Source: Streptomyces tauricus
GTDB lineage: Bacteria > Actinomycetota > Actinomycetes > Streptomycetales > Streptomycetaceae
DNA length: 64,000 bases
Assembly (NCBI RefSeq): GCF_014650955.1
Contig: NZ_BMVY01000015.1
Span: 1-64,000, forward strand
Reading direction: 5' to 3'
The notes beneath the pieces are model-generated. The model did no database searches. It had not been told where the DNA came from and worked only from the letters and a program-made list of their open reading frames with translations. This document shows positions 16,256 through 25,117 of this stretch, piece after piece (position 1 is the stretch's first letter; every line of letters begins with the position of its first letter). A program made the position numbers and the translations under genes.

Positions 16256-17232
16256 CGCACGACTCCCTGTTCGGCGTCCTCGGCACGGGTCTGGAGCTTG
16301 AGGCCGACCACGGCGAGCAGCAGGACGATCACGGTCAGGACGGTGGAGATCGCGGCTCCGTAACCGACCTGCGTCTTCTCGAAGAACGTGGTGAACGAGA
16401 AGTACGAGGGCACGTCCGTCGACCCGCCGGGTCCGCCCTTGGTGAGCACGTACACCGCGCCGAACACCTTGAGCGCGGCGATCGTGCACCAGAGCAGCAC
16501 GACGTAGATCTCGGGCCTGATCTGCGGCAGCGTGACGTGCCAGAACCGCCGCCACCAGCCGGCGCCGTCCAGTTCGGCGGCCTCGTACAGCTGCGGGTCG
16601 ACGCGTTGCAGGCCTGCCATGAAGATGACCAGCGGGAAGCCGAGCTGTACCCAGACCATCACGCCCATGACGCTGTAGAGCGCGAGGTCGGGATCGCCGA
16701 GCCAGTCCTGCTGGAGACCGCCGAGCCCGACCGCCTTCAGGAGTTCGTTCAGCGAGCCGTTCTCGGGTGCGAGGATCCAGCTCCACACGATGCCCGCGAC
16801 CGCGATGGGCAGCACCTGCGGCAGATAGAAGCAGGCGCGCAGCACGGCGGCCGTGCGGCTGCCGAAGTGCTTGCCGACGTAGTCGAAGAGGGCGGCGGCC
16901 AGGACGAGCCCGAGGACGGTCGGTACGACCGCCATCGCGACGACCATGAAGAGGCTGTGCCGGAACGACGCCCAGAACTCGGCGTCGTCCATCAGCTCGC
17001 GGTAGTTGGCGAGCCCCGTCCACTCGGGGCTGCCGACGCCCTGCCACTCGGTGAAGCTCACGCCCGTGTTCATCAGGAACGGGACGACGACGATCACGAG
17101 GAAGGCGAGGGCGCCGGGGAGGAGGAAGAGGGCGTAGGAGTCGCGGGGACGGCGGGGTTTCCTGGAGGAGTGGTGACGCGCTTCGACAGCTGTGCTCCTC
17201 CGCCCGCCCCGCTTCTCGACGGTGAACGTCAT
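16252..17232 (-). CDS. Carbohydrate ABC transporter permease (MalF type)
   Basis: First membrane subunit of the sugar importer, 326 residues. After a basic N-terminal tail (MTFTVEKRGGRRSTAVEARH) come six predicted helices and the EAA loop LYEAAELDGAGWWRRFWHVTLP. The ATG at 17232 overlaps the stop of the binding-protein gene (CAATGACG), so all three transport genes are translationally coupled. A much longer upstream frame exists but overlaps the binding protein completely and is not real. Confidence 0.93.
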   Translation of the reverse strand: MTFTVEKRGGRRSTAVEARHHSSRKPRRPRDSYALFLLPGALAFLVIVVVPFLMNTGVSFTEWQGVGSPEWTGLANYRELMDDAEFWASFRHSLFMVVAMAVVPTVLGLVLAAALFDYVGKHFGSRTAAVLRACFYLPQVLPIAVAGIVWSWILAPENGSLNELLKAVGLGGLQQDWLGDPDLALYSVMGVMVWVQLGFPLVIFMAGLQRVDPQLYEAAELDGAGWWRRFWHVTLPQIRPEIYVVLLWCTIAALKVFGAVYVLTKGGPGGSTDVPSYFSFTTFFEKTQVGYGAAISTVLTVIVLLLAVVGLKLQTRAEDAEQGVVR

Positions 17233-18524
17233 TGGTCCTGTACGCCCTTGTCGTACGCGGCCTTCACCGCGTCCAGGTAGGCGTCCGGCTTCGCGCTCCC
17301 CGTGATCAGCTTCTGGGTCTCGGAGACGAGGACGTCGTAGAAACCGGGGGCCGACCAGTCGGGGTAGAACGCCAGACCGTCCCGCTCGGAGAGCGTGTTG
17401 AAGTTGGCGATGAGGCCCTTGGAGCGCGGGTCCGTGATGGCTGCGGGATCGGCGGCCACCGGGACGCCGCCCTTGTTGCCGAGCAGGTTCTGGATCTTCT
17501 TCGACATGGTGATGTCGATGAAGTCGTACGCCAGTTCCTTGTTCTCGGCGCCCTTGGGGACCACCCACAGGTTGCCGCCCGAGCCGAGGGTCAGGTTCGA
17601 GTCCGGCCACAGGAACGTGCCCCAGTCGAACTTGTTCTCCGCGGCGAACCGGCCGAACCACCAGCTGCCGGAGAACAGGATCGGGCTCTTGCCCTGCATG
17701 AAGGAGAGCCCGGCGTCCTCGGCCTTCGTACTCGTGGACTTCTTACTGATGTACCCCTTCTTCACCCAGTCCGCGAAGGTCTCGGCGCCGTACGTCCAGG
17801 CGGCGTCGTGGAAGTCCGGCGCGCCCTTGTAGAGCTGGTACGAGTCCACCCAGGCGCGGTCGGCCTTCGACAGTGCCAGCTGGTAGAGGTACTGGTGGGC
17901 CACGTACTCGGCGCCCGCGTTGGCGAGCGGGGTGACGCCCTCGTCGACGAACGTGTCCATGGCGGCGGTCAGTTCGCCGAACGTCCTGGGCTCGGCGATG
18001 CCGTACTTCTTGAAGAGGTCCTTGTTGTAGAAGACCATCGTGTACTCGGCGTAGTTGGGGACGCCGAACCACTTGCCGGAGCCCATCACGCCCTTGGCGT
18101 CGTACTGGCTGGTGGTGCGCACGCCGGCGCTGAGCTTCTTGTCCCAGCCGCGCTTGGTCACCTCCGTGGACAGGTCGGTCAGCAGGCCCTGCTGGGAGAG
18201 GTGGCCGGCTGTCGCGTTGCCCTTGTTGTACTCCATGAGGTCGGGTGCGTCATCGGAGTTGAGGACCATCGGGGCGGTCTTCTGGATCTGCTCGAAGCCC
18301 TTCTCCTCGAACTTCACCTTCACGCCGGGGTGGGTCTTCTCGAACTCCTCGATGGCCGCGTTCCAGGCGACCGCCATGGCGCTGTCGGGGCTTTCGTAGT
18401 GCCACAGTTTCAGGGTCTTCCCGTCGGAGGACCCGCTGTCCGAGTCACCGCAGGAGGCCAGCATCAGGGTGGTGCTCACCACCGCGGCCGCTGCCGCCAT
18501 CACACGCCTTCGTGCCGTCAACAT
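17229..18524 (-). CDS. Sugar-binding lipoprotein of an ABC transporter
   Basis: Extracellular solute-binding protein (family 1) of 431 residues. The lipobox is LASC (signal MLTARRRVMAAAAAVVSTTLMLASC), followed by a Ser/Gly/Asp linker and the binding fold (TLKLWHYESPDSAMAVAWN). Ribosome binding site GGAGGCACAGG sits just before ATG 18524. It is the first gene of the operon and is preceded by LacI-type palindromes. The ligand is not deducible from sequence; the enzymes downstream point to an alpha-xylosylated oligosaccharide. Confidence 0.93.
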   Translation of the reverse strand: MLTARRRVMAAAAAVVSTTLMLASCGDSDSGSSDGKTLKLWHYESPDSAMAVAWNAAIEEFEKTHPGVKVKFEEKGFEQIQKTAPMVLNSDDAPDLMEYNKGNATAGHLSQQGLLTDLSTEVTKRGWDKKLSAGVRTTSQYDAKGVMGSGKWFGVPNYAEYTMVFYNKDLFKKYGIAEPRTFGELTAAMDTFVDEGVTPLANAGAEYVAHQYLYQLALSKADRAWVDSYQLYKGAPDFHDAAWTYGAETFADWVKKGYISKKSTSTKAEDAGLSFMQGKSPILFSGSWWFGRFAAENKFDWGTFLWPDSNLTLGSGGNLWVVPKGAENKELAYDFIDITMSKKIQNLLGNKGGVPVAADPAAITDPRSKGLIANFNTLSERDGLAFYPDWSAPGFYDVLVSETQKLITGSAKPDAYLDAVKAAYDKGVQDQ

Positions 18525-18562
18525 CCTGTGCCTCCGGGGGAGTCGGACGGTTTTCGTCAGCT

Positions 18563-18625
18563 CGACGGGCGCTTGCGCGGTGCCCGTCGAACCGATTCGA
18601 CGAGCGCCGTCGAAGCGCTTCGACG
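18563..18625 (-). promoter_or_regulatory. Tandem LacI-type operators in front of the sugar operon
   Basis: CGTCGAAGCGCTTCGACG at 18608-18625 is a perfect 18-bp palindrome with the central CG typical of LacI-family operators. A second site, GTCGAACCGATTCGAC at 18586-18601, matches the same palindrome at 14 of 16 positions; the centres are 23 bp apart. A further inverted repeat, CGACGGGC (18563-18570) with GCCCGTCG (18582-18589), overlaps the second. All lie 39-101 bp upstream of the binding-protein start. The regulator at 12028-13032 is the obvious ligand (inference). Confidence 0.75.
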
Positions 18626-18709
18626 GGGGAACGTATGTGGGGGCTCGGGGGGAGTCAATGGGGTGCGCGCGAATTGCAGCGGTGTGGTGGGGGTGGGTGG
18701 GGGCTGACC

Positions 18710-19010
18710 GCGCCGTTCCCCGCGCCCCTGGGAGCGGCCGTGCCGCGGGGGCGGTCTGTCCGGTGCGGGTGGGCCGGGGTGGGCCGCGCAGTTCCCCGCG
18801 CCCCCAAGAGCGGCTCCGCCGCTCCGGGGGCCGGCCAGGGGCGCGTGCGTTTCGGGGGCGCGGGGAACGGCGCGGGCAACCTTCACGGCCCGCACCTGAT
18901 GGAGGGCCTAGCGTTTGTGGTTTTGGGGGCGCGGGGAACGGCGCGGGTCACCGGAGCCGGCCCGTCACCTGGTGGAGGGGCCGTCCTTCAGGGGCGCGGG
19001 GAACGGCGCA
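18710..19010. repeat. Five dispersed copies of the GGGGCGCGGGGAAC repeat
   Basis: The core ggggcgcggggaacggcgc occurs on the plus strand at 18854-18874, 18925-18945 and 18990-19010 and inverted at about 18710-18729 and 18785-18805. It is the same family as the upstream prfB repeats. The last plus-strand copy lies inside the 3' end of the MFS gene. The rest of 18630-18964 shows no gene. Confidence 0.8.
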
Positions 19011-20269
19011 GAACGCGCCGTCGCGAGCGCTATCAGCAGCGCCGTCACCGCCGCCCCCACCGGCACCCCATAGCCCGCCGCGGGCGAAGACGCGTGCTCC
19101 ACCACGAACCCACCCACCGCGGACCCGCACGCGATCCCGCCCAGCAGCCCCGTCACCGCCCACGTCATCCCCTCGTTCAGCCGCCCCTCCGGCGTCCGGT
19201 GCTGGAGCAGCGTCATCGCCGTGACCATCGTCGGCGCCGTCGCCATCCCCGCGAGCAGCAGCGCGAGACCGAGCGTCACCAGTCCGCCGCCGCCCCCGAG
19301 CGTGGCGGCCAGGAACGGCAGGCACATCAGCGGCACCATCGCGCCCACACTGAGCAGGAACCGCCGTTCCACCGACCCGCCCAGCCGCAGCACCCCGTAC
19401 AGCAGCCCCGCCGCACACGACCCGGCCGCCTGGAGGGCGAGGACCACCCCGGCCGCCGCCCGGTGCCCCTGTGCGTCCGCGAACGCGATCGTCACCACCT
19501 CCATCGACCCGAACACCGCCCCCGTGGCGAGGAACCCGACCAGCAGCGGACGGATTCCGCGCGCCCGCAGCGGCGACGGCACCCCGGCCTCCGTACGCCC
19601 CCGCGCGGGCGGTTCCGTCGAGCGCTGGGCGCTGAACACCAGCACGCCGGTCAGCAGCAGCACGACCGCGACGAGCGTGCCCGCCTCCGGGAACAGCGCC
19701 CCGCACAGCAGCGCGGCCAGCACCGGCCCGAACATGAAGCACAGCTCGTCCGCGGCCTGCTCGAAGGAGTTCGCGGTGTGCAGCCGGGCCGGGTCCCCTT
19801 CGAGGAGATGGGCCCAGCGTGCCCGCGACATGCCTCCCGTGTTCGGCGTGGTCGCCGTGGCCGCGTACGCCGCGAACAGTGTCCAGTCCGGCGCCCCGAG
19901 CCGGACGCAGAGCAGCAGCGCGAGGGAGCCGAGCGCGGCGACCGCGGTCGCGGGCACGGCGATCCGGGCCTGCCCGTGCCGGTCGACGAGCCGTGCCGTC
20001 CAGGGCGCCACGACCGCCGTCGCCGCCAGCCCGGTCGCGGTGACGGCACCCGCGAGCGCGTACGAGCCCCGCGTCTCCGCGATCATGATCACGGCGCTCA
20101 CGCTGAACATGCCCATGGGGAGCCGCGCAATCAGATTCCCGATCGTGAACGCCCGAGTTCCAGGAATGGCGAAAAGTAGACGGTAGGGATTCCGCGAGCG
20201 CGAGGGCGAGGGTGAGGGCGGGGACGATGAGGTCGAGGGTGAACGCGGTGCGGTCGGGCGAGGCGGCAT
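18965..20269 (-). CDS. MFS transporter
   Basis: Major facilitator superfamily membrane protein with about 12 predicted helices, probably an exporter; substrate unknown. Conserved features include a loop with a basic motif (ARLVDRHGQARIA) between helices 2 and 3. ATG 20269 (MPPRPTAPRS) is preferred to ATG 20332, which would leave almost no room for the divergent LysR promoter; no clear ribosome binding site marks either. The last residues, SAPFPAPLKDG, are encoded by a copy of the dispersed GGGGCGCGGGGAAC repeat, so the C-terminus is repeat-derived. It is divergent from a LysR regulator that probably controls it. Confidence 0.85.
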   Translation of the reverse strand: MPPRPTAPRSPSTSSSPPSPSPSRSRNPYRLLFAIPGTRAFTIGNLIARLPMGMFSVSAVIMIAETRGSYALAGAVTATGLAATAVVAPWTARLVDRHGQARIAVPATAVAALGSLALLLCVRLGAPDWTLFAAYAATATTPNTGGMSRARWAHLLEGDPARLHTANSFEQAADELCFMFGPVLAALLCGALFPEAGTLVAVVLLLTGVLVFSAQRSTEPPARGRTEAGVPSPLRARGIRPLLVGFLATGAVFGSMEVVTIAFADAQGHRAAAGVVLALQAAGSCAAGLLYGVLRLGGSVERRFLLSVGAMVPLMCLPFLAATLGGGGGLVTLGLALLLAGMATAPTMVTAMTLLQHRTPEGRLNEGMTWAVTGLLGGIACGSAVGGFVVEHASSPAAGYGVPVGAAVTALLIALATARSAPFPAPLKDGPSTR

Positions 20270-20352
20270 GGAGGAACGTTCGCCCGCCCCGCCGCACGGA
20301 GTCCAACACCTTCTCCGTACCGATTCACGCACCCGCGTTGTAAGTTCGCCCG

Positions 20353-21396
20353 ATGCCCGCGCACCCCTCCCACCCCGCCGACCCCGCCCGCGCCGAGCAC
20401 TCCGCGTACTCCGCCCACCTCGACCCCCGCCTGCTGCGCGCCTTCCTCGCCGTCGCCGAGGACCTGCACTTCACGCGCGCGGCCGCCCGGCTGTACGTCG
20501 CCCAGCAGGCCCTCAGCCGAGACATCCGGCGCCTGGAGCGGGAACTGGGCGCCGACCTCTTCGTACGCACCACCCGGCAGGTCGCGCTCACCCCCGACGG
20601 CGAGCGGCTGCTGCCCCACGCGCGGCGGGCCCTGGAGGCGCAGGACGACCTGCTCGCGGCCTTCGGGCGGGCGGGCCCGTACGGCAGGACGGGCGCCGAG
20701 TGCCCCCTGCTCGTGGACGTGAACAGCCCGGGCCTCGTCTCCGGGCGGATCCTGGCGCTGGCCCGCGAACTCGTCCCCGACTGCGAACTGATGGCCCGCT
20801 TCGAGAGCGGCCTCACCGGCGCGGCGGCCGAGCTGCTGGCCGGCCGGCTCGACGCGTCTTTCGGCCGCTTCGCGGGCCTCGAACCGGCCGTGCGCGCCCG
20901 CCTGGAGCAGCAGCCCGTACGGTACGAGCCGATGGCCGTCGTACTGCCCGAGGACCATCACCTGGCCGCACTGGACGCCGTACCGCTCGACGCCCTGGCG
21001 GGGGAGCAGGTGTACGCGGGAGCCGGTAACCCCCGGACGCTGGAATGGACGGGCCTGGCCCGTCAGCTTTTCGAGGGACGCGGGATCGAGGTGGCGGCAC
21101 CCGCGCCGCTCGCCATCGGCACCGAGGAGTTCCGGAGGATCATGGCCAAGACGCGAACCCCTGTGCTGGCCGTGGTGGACTTTCCGGCCATGCCGGGTTC
21201 AACGCTTCGTCCCCTCGTCGACCCTGTCCCGTTGTCGCCGGTGTCTTTGGTGTGGCGGAAGGGTCTGGTGCATCGTGGAGTTGCGGCATTGAGGACTGCG
21301 GCGGCGCGGCTCGCGGCGGACGAGGGTTGGCTGGAGCGCCCTGCAGAGGGATGGATTCCGGCCACGGATGCACTCATCATGATGAGTCGGATCTGA
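20353..21396 (+). CDS. LysR-family transcriptional regulator
   Basis: A 347-residue regulator. The N-terminal winged helix is clear (LLRAFLAVAEDLHFTRAAARL, then QQALSRDIRRLERELG and LFVRTTRQVALTPDGERLL), followed by a LysR substrate-binding domain. The first 25 residues before the HTH are a Pro/His-rich extension, so an internal start is possible, though none has a better ribosome binding site. It is divergent from the MFS gene, the usual arrangement for a LysR activator and its target. Confidence 0.92.
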   Translation: MPAHPSHPADPARAEHSAYSAHLDPRLLRAFLAVAEDLHFTRAAARLYVAQQALSRDIRRLERELGADLFVRTTRQVALTPDGERLLPHARRALEAQDDLLAAFGRAGPYGRTGAECPLLVDVNSPGLVSGRILALARELVPDCELMARFESGLTGAAAELLAGRLDASFGRFAGLEPAVRARLEQQPVRYEPMAVVLPEDHHLAALDAVPLDALAGEQVYAGAGNPRTLEWTGLARQLFEGRGIEVAAPAPLAIGTEEFRRIMAKTRTPVLAVVDFPAMPGSTLRPLVDPVPLSPVSLVWRKGLVHRGVAALRTAAARLAADEGWLERPAEGWIPATDALIMMSRI

Positions 21397-21551
21397 CACA
21401 TAACCCTCACTCATGGCTACGTGCGATACATTCGTGGCCCGGGTGCAGTGTGATAAAGGGGGCGCTCGGACCGGATGGGGGTCCGGTTCCGGACGACGAC
21501 GTGCGAGTATCCGGGTCGCACGCGCCACCCCAGAACGATTCCCGTGGGGGG

Positions 21552-22910
21552 ATGTACGTGCGCGTGAAAAGTTGGCCAGAAGACGCTCAACCGGGTCGGA
21601 ATGAATCCGATCAGCCCGGGGTCGGCGGTGACGACCGTACGGCTCGGGACGAGACCGGCCGGGCGCTTCGAAATGGTCCTGATCAGCCCTTCCGTAACGG
21701 TTCCGGCCATGCCGGCGGCGCGGACGTGACCGAGGTCATGAGCGGCCCGGGGCAGGGATCGAGGCCGAGAGCGGGAGCGGTCCCTGGATCGGGATCGGTC
21801 GCGGGGGTGCCCGGTGCGTCCGCTGTGACGGGCGCGTCCGACGGCTGGTTCCGGCGTGAGGCCGCCGCGGCCGTGCCGCGGCAGAGGGACGACGACCAGG
21901 ACGTCGACCGCTTCCCGGGGAACCAGGACACCGCCCGTTTCCCAGGCGCCCAGGACACCGCCCGCTTCCCGGAGGGGCCGAGCACCGACCGCTTCCCCGG
22001 CACTCAGGACACAGCCCGCTTCTCCGGTACTCAGGACACCGCCCGCTTCCCGGGCACTCAGGACACCGCCCGCTTCTCCGAAAGCCCCGTCGGCGGCGGG
22101 TACGACCCCGGTCCCGGGTACGACCCCGCCGCCGGGCAGGACGCCGGCGCCGCCGCGCACGACTCCTGGCAGGAGTCCGAGCACCCCGAGCACACCCATG
22201 ACCCGCACGAGGTCACGGTCCAGCTCGACGGTGTGGGGCGGCAGTTGGAGGACTGGCTCGTCCAGCAGGCCAAGGGTGCCCCCAGCACCCAGGAGGGCTC
22301 GGACGGCCCGGTCTTCGTCGACGAGACAGGCCGCCGCAGCCGGATGTACCGCAGGATAGGCATGGCGGTGGGTCTGGCCTGCGCGGTCTACGCCGTGGCC
22401 ATCCTCATCACCCTCATATCTGGCAACTCGAACGCCCCCTGGCTGCCCATCAAGGACCAGCAGGGAGACTCACCGGCAGGCCAGGTCGAACCCTCGCCGC
22501 AGCCCACCGAGTCCGCCGACCCCTCCGGCTCGGCGAGCGCCTCGCCCGAGGCGAGCGTCTCCGGCACCGAGGGCACGACGCCGTCACCCGGCGCCAGCCT
22601 CTCGGCCGACACGTCGGCCAGCGCGAAGGCGCCCGACACCTCGGCCGACCCCAAGCCCTCCGCCAGCACCACCAAGCCGGGCACGGGCACCAACAACTCG
22701 CCCGACCCGGGCGACGACCCCACCGACGAAGTCCCCGCGTCACCGGACCCCGAGCCGGAACCGACCGACACCGGCGTCACGGACGGCCCCACCACCGAGG
22801 CCCCCGCCGGAAGCGGTACCAACGACGTTGCCGACGCCCCGCTCACGGCGGAGCCGACTCCCATCGAGCCGAGCCCCCCCACCCCGTCCTCCCCGGAGAA
22901 CATCCTCTGA
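21552..22910 (+). CDS. matA: MatA-like membrane protein of the mat aggregation locus
   Basis: A 452-residue protein with one membrane helix (about 268-290, GMAVGLACAVYAVAILITLI), a long disordered cytoplasmic N-terminus and a Ser/Pro/Thr-rich extracytoplasmic C-terminus. Residues about 118-175 contain five to six imperfect copies of a 10-residue unit like DTARFPGTQ. No enzymatic domain is visible. It overlaps matB by 1 bp (TGATG). In S. coelicolor the mat genes (SCO2963-SCO2962, from memory) are needed for poly-beta-1,6-N-acetylglucosamine production and pellet formation; assignment rests on that context and partner. ATG 21552 follows a GTGGGGGG ribosome binding site; longer upstream frames overlap lysR. 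Confidence 0.78.
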   Translation: MYVRVKSWPEDAQPGRNESDQPGVGGDDRTARDETGRALRNGPDQPFRNGSGHAGGADVTEVMSGPGQGSRPRAGAVPGSGSVAGVPGASAVTGASDGWFRREAAAAVPRQRDDDQDVDRFPGNQDTARFPGAQDTARFPEGPSTDRFPGTQDTARFSGTQDTARFPGTQDTARFSESPVGGGYDPGPGYDPAAGQDAGAAAHDSWQESEHPEHTHDPHEVTVQLDGVGRQLEDWLVQQAKGAPSTQEGSDGPVFVDETGRRSRMYRRIGMAVGLACAVYAVAILITLISGNSNAPWLPIKDQQGDSPAGQVEPSPQPTESADPSGSASASPEASVSGTEGTTPSPGASLSADTSASAKAPDTSADPKPSASTTKPGTGTNNSPDPGDDPTDEVPASPDPEPEPTDTGVTDGPTTEAPAGSGTNDVADAPLTAEPTPIEPSPPTPSSPENIL

Positions 22911-25117
22911 TGGCACGCCGCACCAGCACGCGCGGCGCAGGACGGGGCGCCGTACGGCGTCGCCGCCTGCCCATGCGCTACCTGTTGCCCTCGCTGATCC
23001 TCATCGCCCTGATGGCGATGCTGATGCTGCGCGGGTACGTACACAGCGAGATACTCGCGGACCACCGCATCCAGCCCGAGGCCGCCACCGACCGCGTACC
23101 CGAGAAGATTCTCGACGGCGGTCCGGTCATCGACACCCGCGGTGGCCGCACCGCCAGCCTCAGCGTGCCAAGACACCATCTCGTCCTCACCTTCGACGAC
23201 GGCCCGGACCCCGAGTGGACCCCCAAGGTCCTCGACGTCCTGAAGAAGCACGACGCGCACGCGGTGTTCTTCGTCACCGGCACCATGGCCTCGCGCTACC
23301 CGGACCTCGTCCAGCGCATGGTCGACGAGGGCCACGAGGTCGGCCTGCACACGTTCAACCACCCCGACCTCTCCTTCCAGTCGAAGAGCCGTATCGACTG
23401 GGAGCTGTCGCAGAACCAGCTGGCGCTCGCGGGCGCGGCCGGCATCCGTACGTCGCTGTTCCGGCCGCCGTACTCCTCGTTCGCCGACGCCATGGACGAC
23501 AAGTCGTGGCCGGTGACCGAGTACATAGGCAGCCGCGGGTACCTCACCGTCGTCAACAACACCGACAGCGAGGACTGGAAGAAGCCCGGCGTCGAAGAGA
23601 TCATCCGCCGCGCCACCCCCAAGGGCGGCAAGGGTGCCATCGTCCTCATGCACGACTCCGGCGGCGACCGCCACCAGACCGTCGAGGCACTCGACCGCTT
23701 CCTGCCCGACCTGCAGAAGAAGGGGTACGAGTTCGACAACCTGACCGGCGCGCTCGGTGCCCCCAGCGCGCACACCCAGGTCACCGGGCTCGACCTGTGG
23801 AAGGGCAAGGCCTGGACGTGGGCGGTGCAGTTCTCCGAGAAGACCACCGACGCCCTCGTCGTCTGCCTCGCCGTCATCGGCACCCTGGTCATCACCCGCT
23901 TCGGCCTGATGCTCGTCCTCTCGGTCGCGCACGCCCGGCGTGTGCGGCGCAAGAACTTCCGCTGGGGACCGCCGGTCACCGAACCGGTCTCGGTGCTGGT
24001 GCCGGCGTACAACGAGGCCAAGTGCATCGAGGCCACCGTGCGTTCGCTGGTGGCGAGCGAGCAGCCCATCGAGGTCGTCGTCATCGACGACGGTTCGAGC
24101 GACGGCACCGCCCGCATCGTGGAGAACCTGCGGCTGCCGAACGTACGCGTCGTGCGCCAGCTCAACGCGGGCAAGCCCGCCGCCCTCAACCGGGGCATAG
24201 CCAACGCCAAGCACGACCTCATCGTGATGATGGACGGCGACACCGTCTTCGAGCCGGCCACCGTGCGCGAACTGGTGCAGCCCTTCGGCGACCCGAGCGT
24301 GGGCGCCGTCGCGGGCAACGCCAAGGTCGGCAACCGCGACTCGCTGATCGGCGCCTGGCAGCACATCGAGTACGTGATGGGCTTCAACCTCGACCGCCGT
24401 ATGTACGACATGCTGCGCTGCATGCCGACCATCCCCGGAGCCGTCGGCGCCTTCCGCCGCTCGGCCCTTGAGCGCGTCGGCGGCATGAGCGAGGACACCC
24501 TCGCCGAGGACACCGACATCACGATGGCGATGCACCGCGACGGCTGGCGGGTCGTCTACGCGGAGAACGCGCGTGCCTGGACCGAGGCCCCGGAGTCCGT
24601 CCAGCAGCTGTGGTCCCAGCGCTACCGCTGGTCGTACGGCACCATGCAGGCGATCTGGAAGCACCGCAAGGCGCTCGTCGAACGGGGCCCCTCGGGCCGC
24701 TTCGGCCGCGTCGGCCTCCCCCTGATCTCCTTCTTCATGGTCCTGGCCCCGCTCCTGGCCCCCCTGATCGACGTGTTCCTGCTGTACGGGATCGTGTTCG
24801 GCCCCACCGAGAAGACGATCGGCGCCTGGCTGGGCGTCCTCGCCATCCAGGCGGTCTGCGCCGCGTACGCCTTCCGGCTCGACAAGGAACGCATGACCCA
24901 CCTCATCTCGCTGCCCCTGCAGCAGATCCTCTACCGCCAGCTCATGTACGTGGTCCTCCTCCAGTCCTGGATCACCGCCCTCACCGGCGGCCGGCTGCGC
25001 TGGCAGAAACTGCGGCGCACGGGCGTGGTCGGCTCGGCGCCGGGCGCCGCGGCCGGTCCCGTACCCCGGCAGCGCGCGGAGAGCGGCACCGGAAGCGACC
25101 GGAGGCCCGTCGGATGA
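22910..25117 (+). CDS. matB: MatB: polysaccharide deacetylase-glycosyltransferase fusion (PNAG synthase type)
   Basis: A 735-residue bifunctional membrane enzyme. An N-terminal helix (22-42) precedes a NodB-type deacetylase domain with TFDDGPD (94-100), HTFNHP (147-152), RPPYSS and LMHDSGG. A second membrane region is followed by a GT2 processive transferase domain (about 358-600) with VLVPAYNE, MMDGDT, AEDTD and QRYRW, then several C-terminal helices. It thus combines in one chain the roles of PgaB-type deacetylation and PgaC-type polymerisation for poly-beta-1,6-GlcNAc; in S. coelicolor matB is required for hyphal aggregation. It is translationally coupled to matA and to the downstream acyltransferase. 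Confidence 0.88.
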   Translation: MARRTSTRGAGRGAVRRRRLPMRYLLPSLILIALMAMLMLRGYVHSEILADHRIQPEAATDRVPEKILDGGPVIDTRGGRTASLSVPRHHLVLTFDDGPDPEWTPKVLDVLKKHDAHAVFFVTGTMASRYPDLVQRMVDEGHEVGLHTFNHPDLSFQSKSRIDWELSQNQLALAGAAGIRTSLFRPPYSSFADAMDDKSWPVTEYIGSRGYLTVVNNTDSEDWKKPGVEEIIRRATPKGGKGAIVLMHDSGGDRHQTVEALDRFLPDLQKKGYEFDNLTGALGAPSAHTQVTGLDLWKGKAWTWAVQFSEKTTDALVVCLAVIGTLVITRFGLMLVLSVAHARRVRRKNFRWGPPVTEPVSVLVPAYNEAKCIEATVRSLVASEQPIEVVVIDDGSSDGTARIVENLRLPNVRVVRQLNAGKPAALNRGIANAKHDLIVMMDGDTVFEPATVRELVQPFGDPSVGAVAGNAKVGNRDSLIGAWQHIEYVMGFNLDRRMYDMLRCMPTIPGAVGAFRRSALERVGGMSEDTLAEDTDITMAMHRDGWRVVYAENARAWTEAPESVQQLWSQRYRWSYGTMQAIWKHRKALVERGPSGRFGRVGLPLISFFMVLAPLLAPLIDVFLLYGIVFGPTEKTIGAWLGVLAIQAVCAAYAFRLDKERMTHLISLPLQQILYRQLMYVVLLQSWITALTGGRLRWQKLRRTGVVGSAPGAAAGPVPRQRAESGTGSDRRPVG

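Noticed and set aside
21045..21551. N-terminal extension of MatA back to 21045
   Set aside because: It overlaps the end of lysR in another frame and the extension is low complexity; ATG 21552 has a GGGGGG site and gives a plausible protein.
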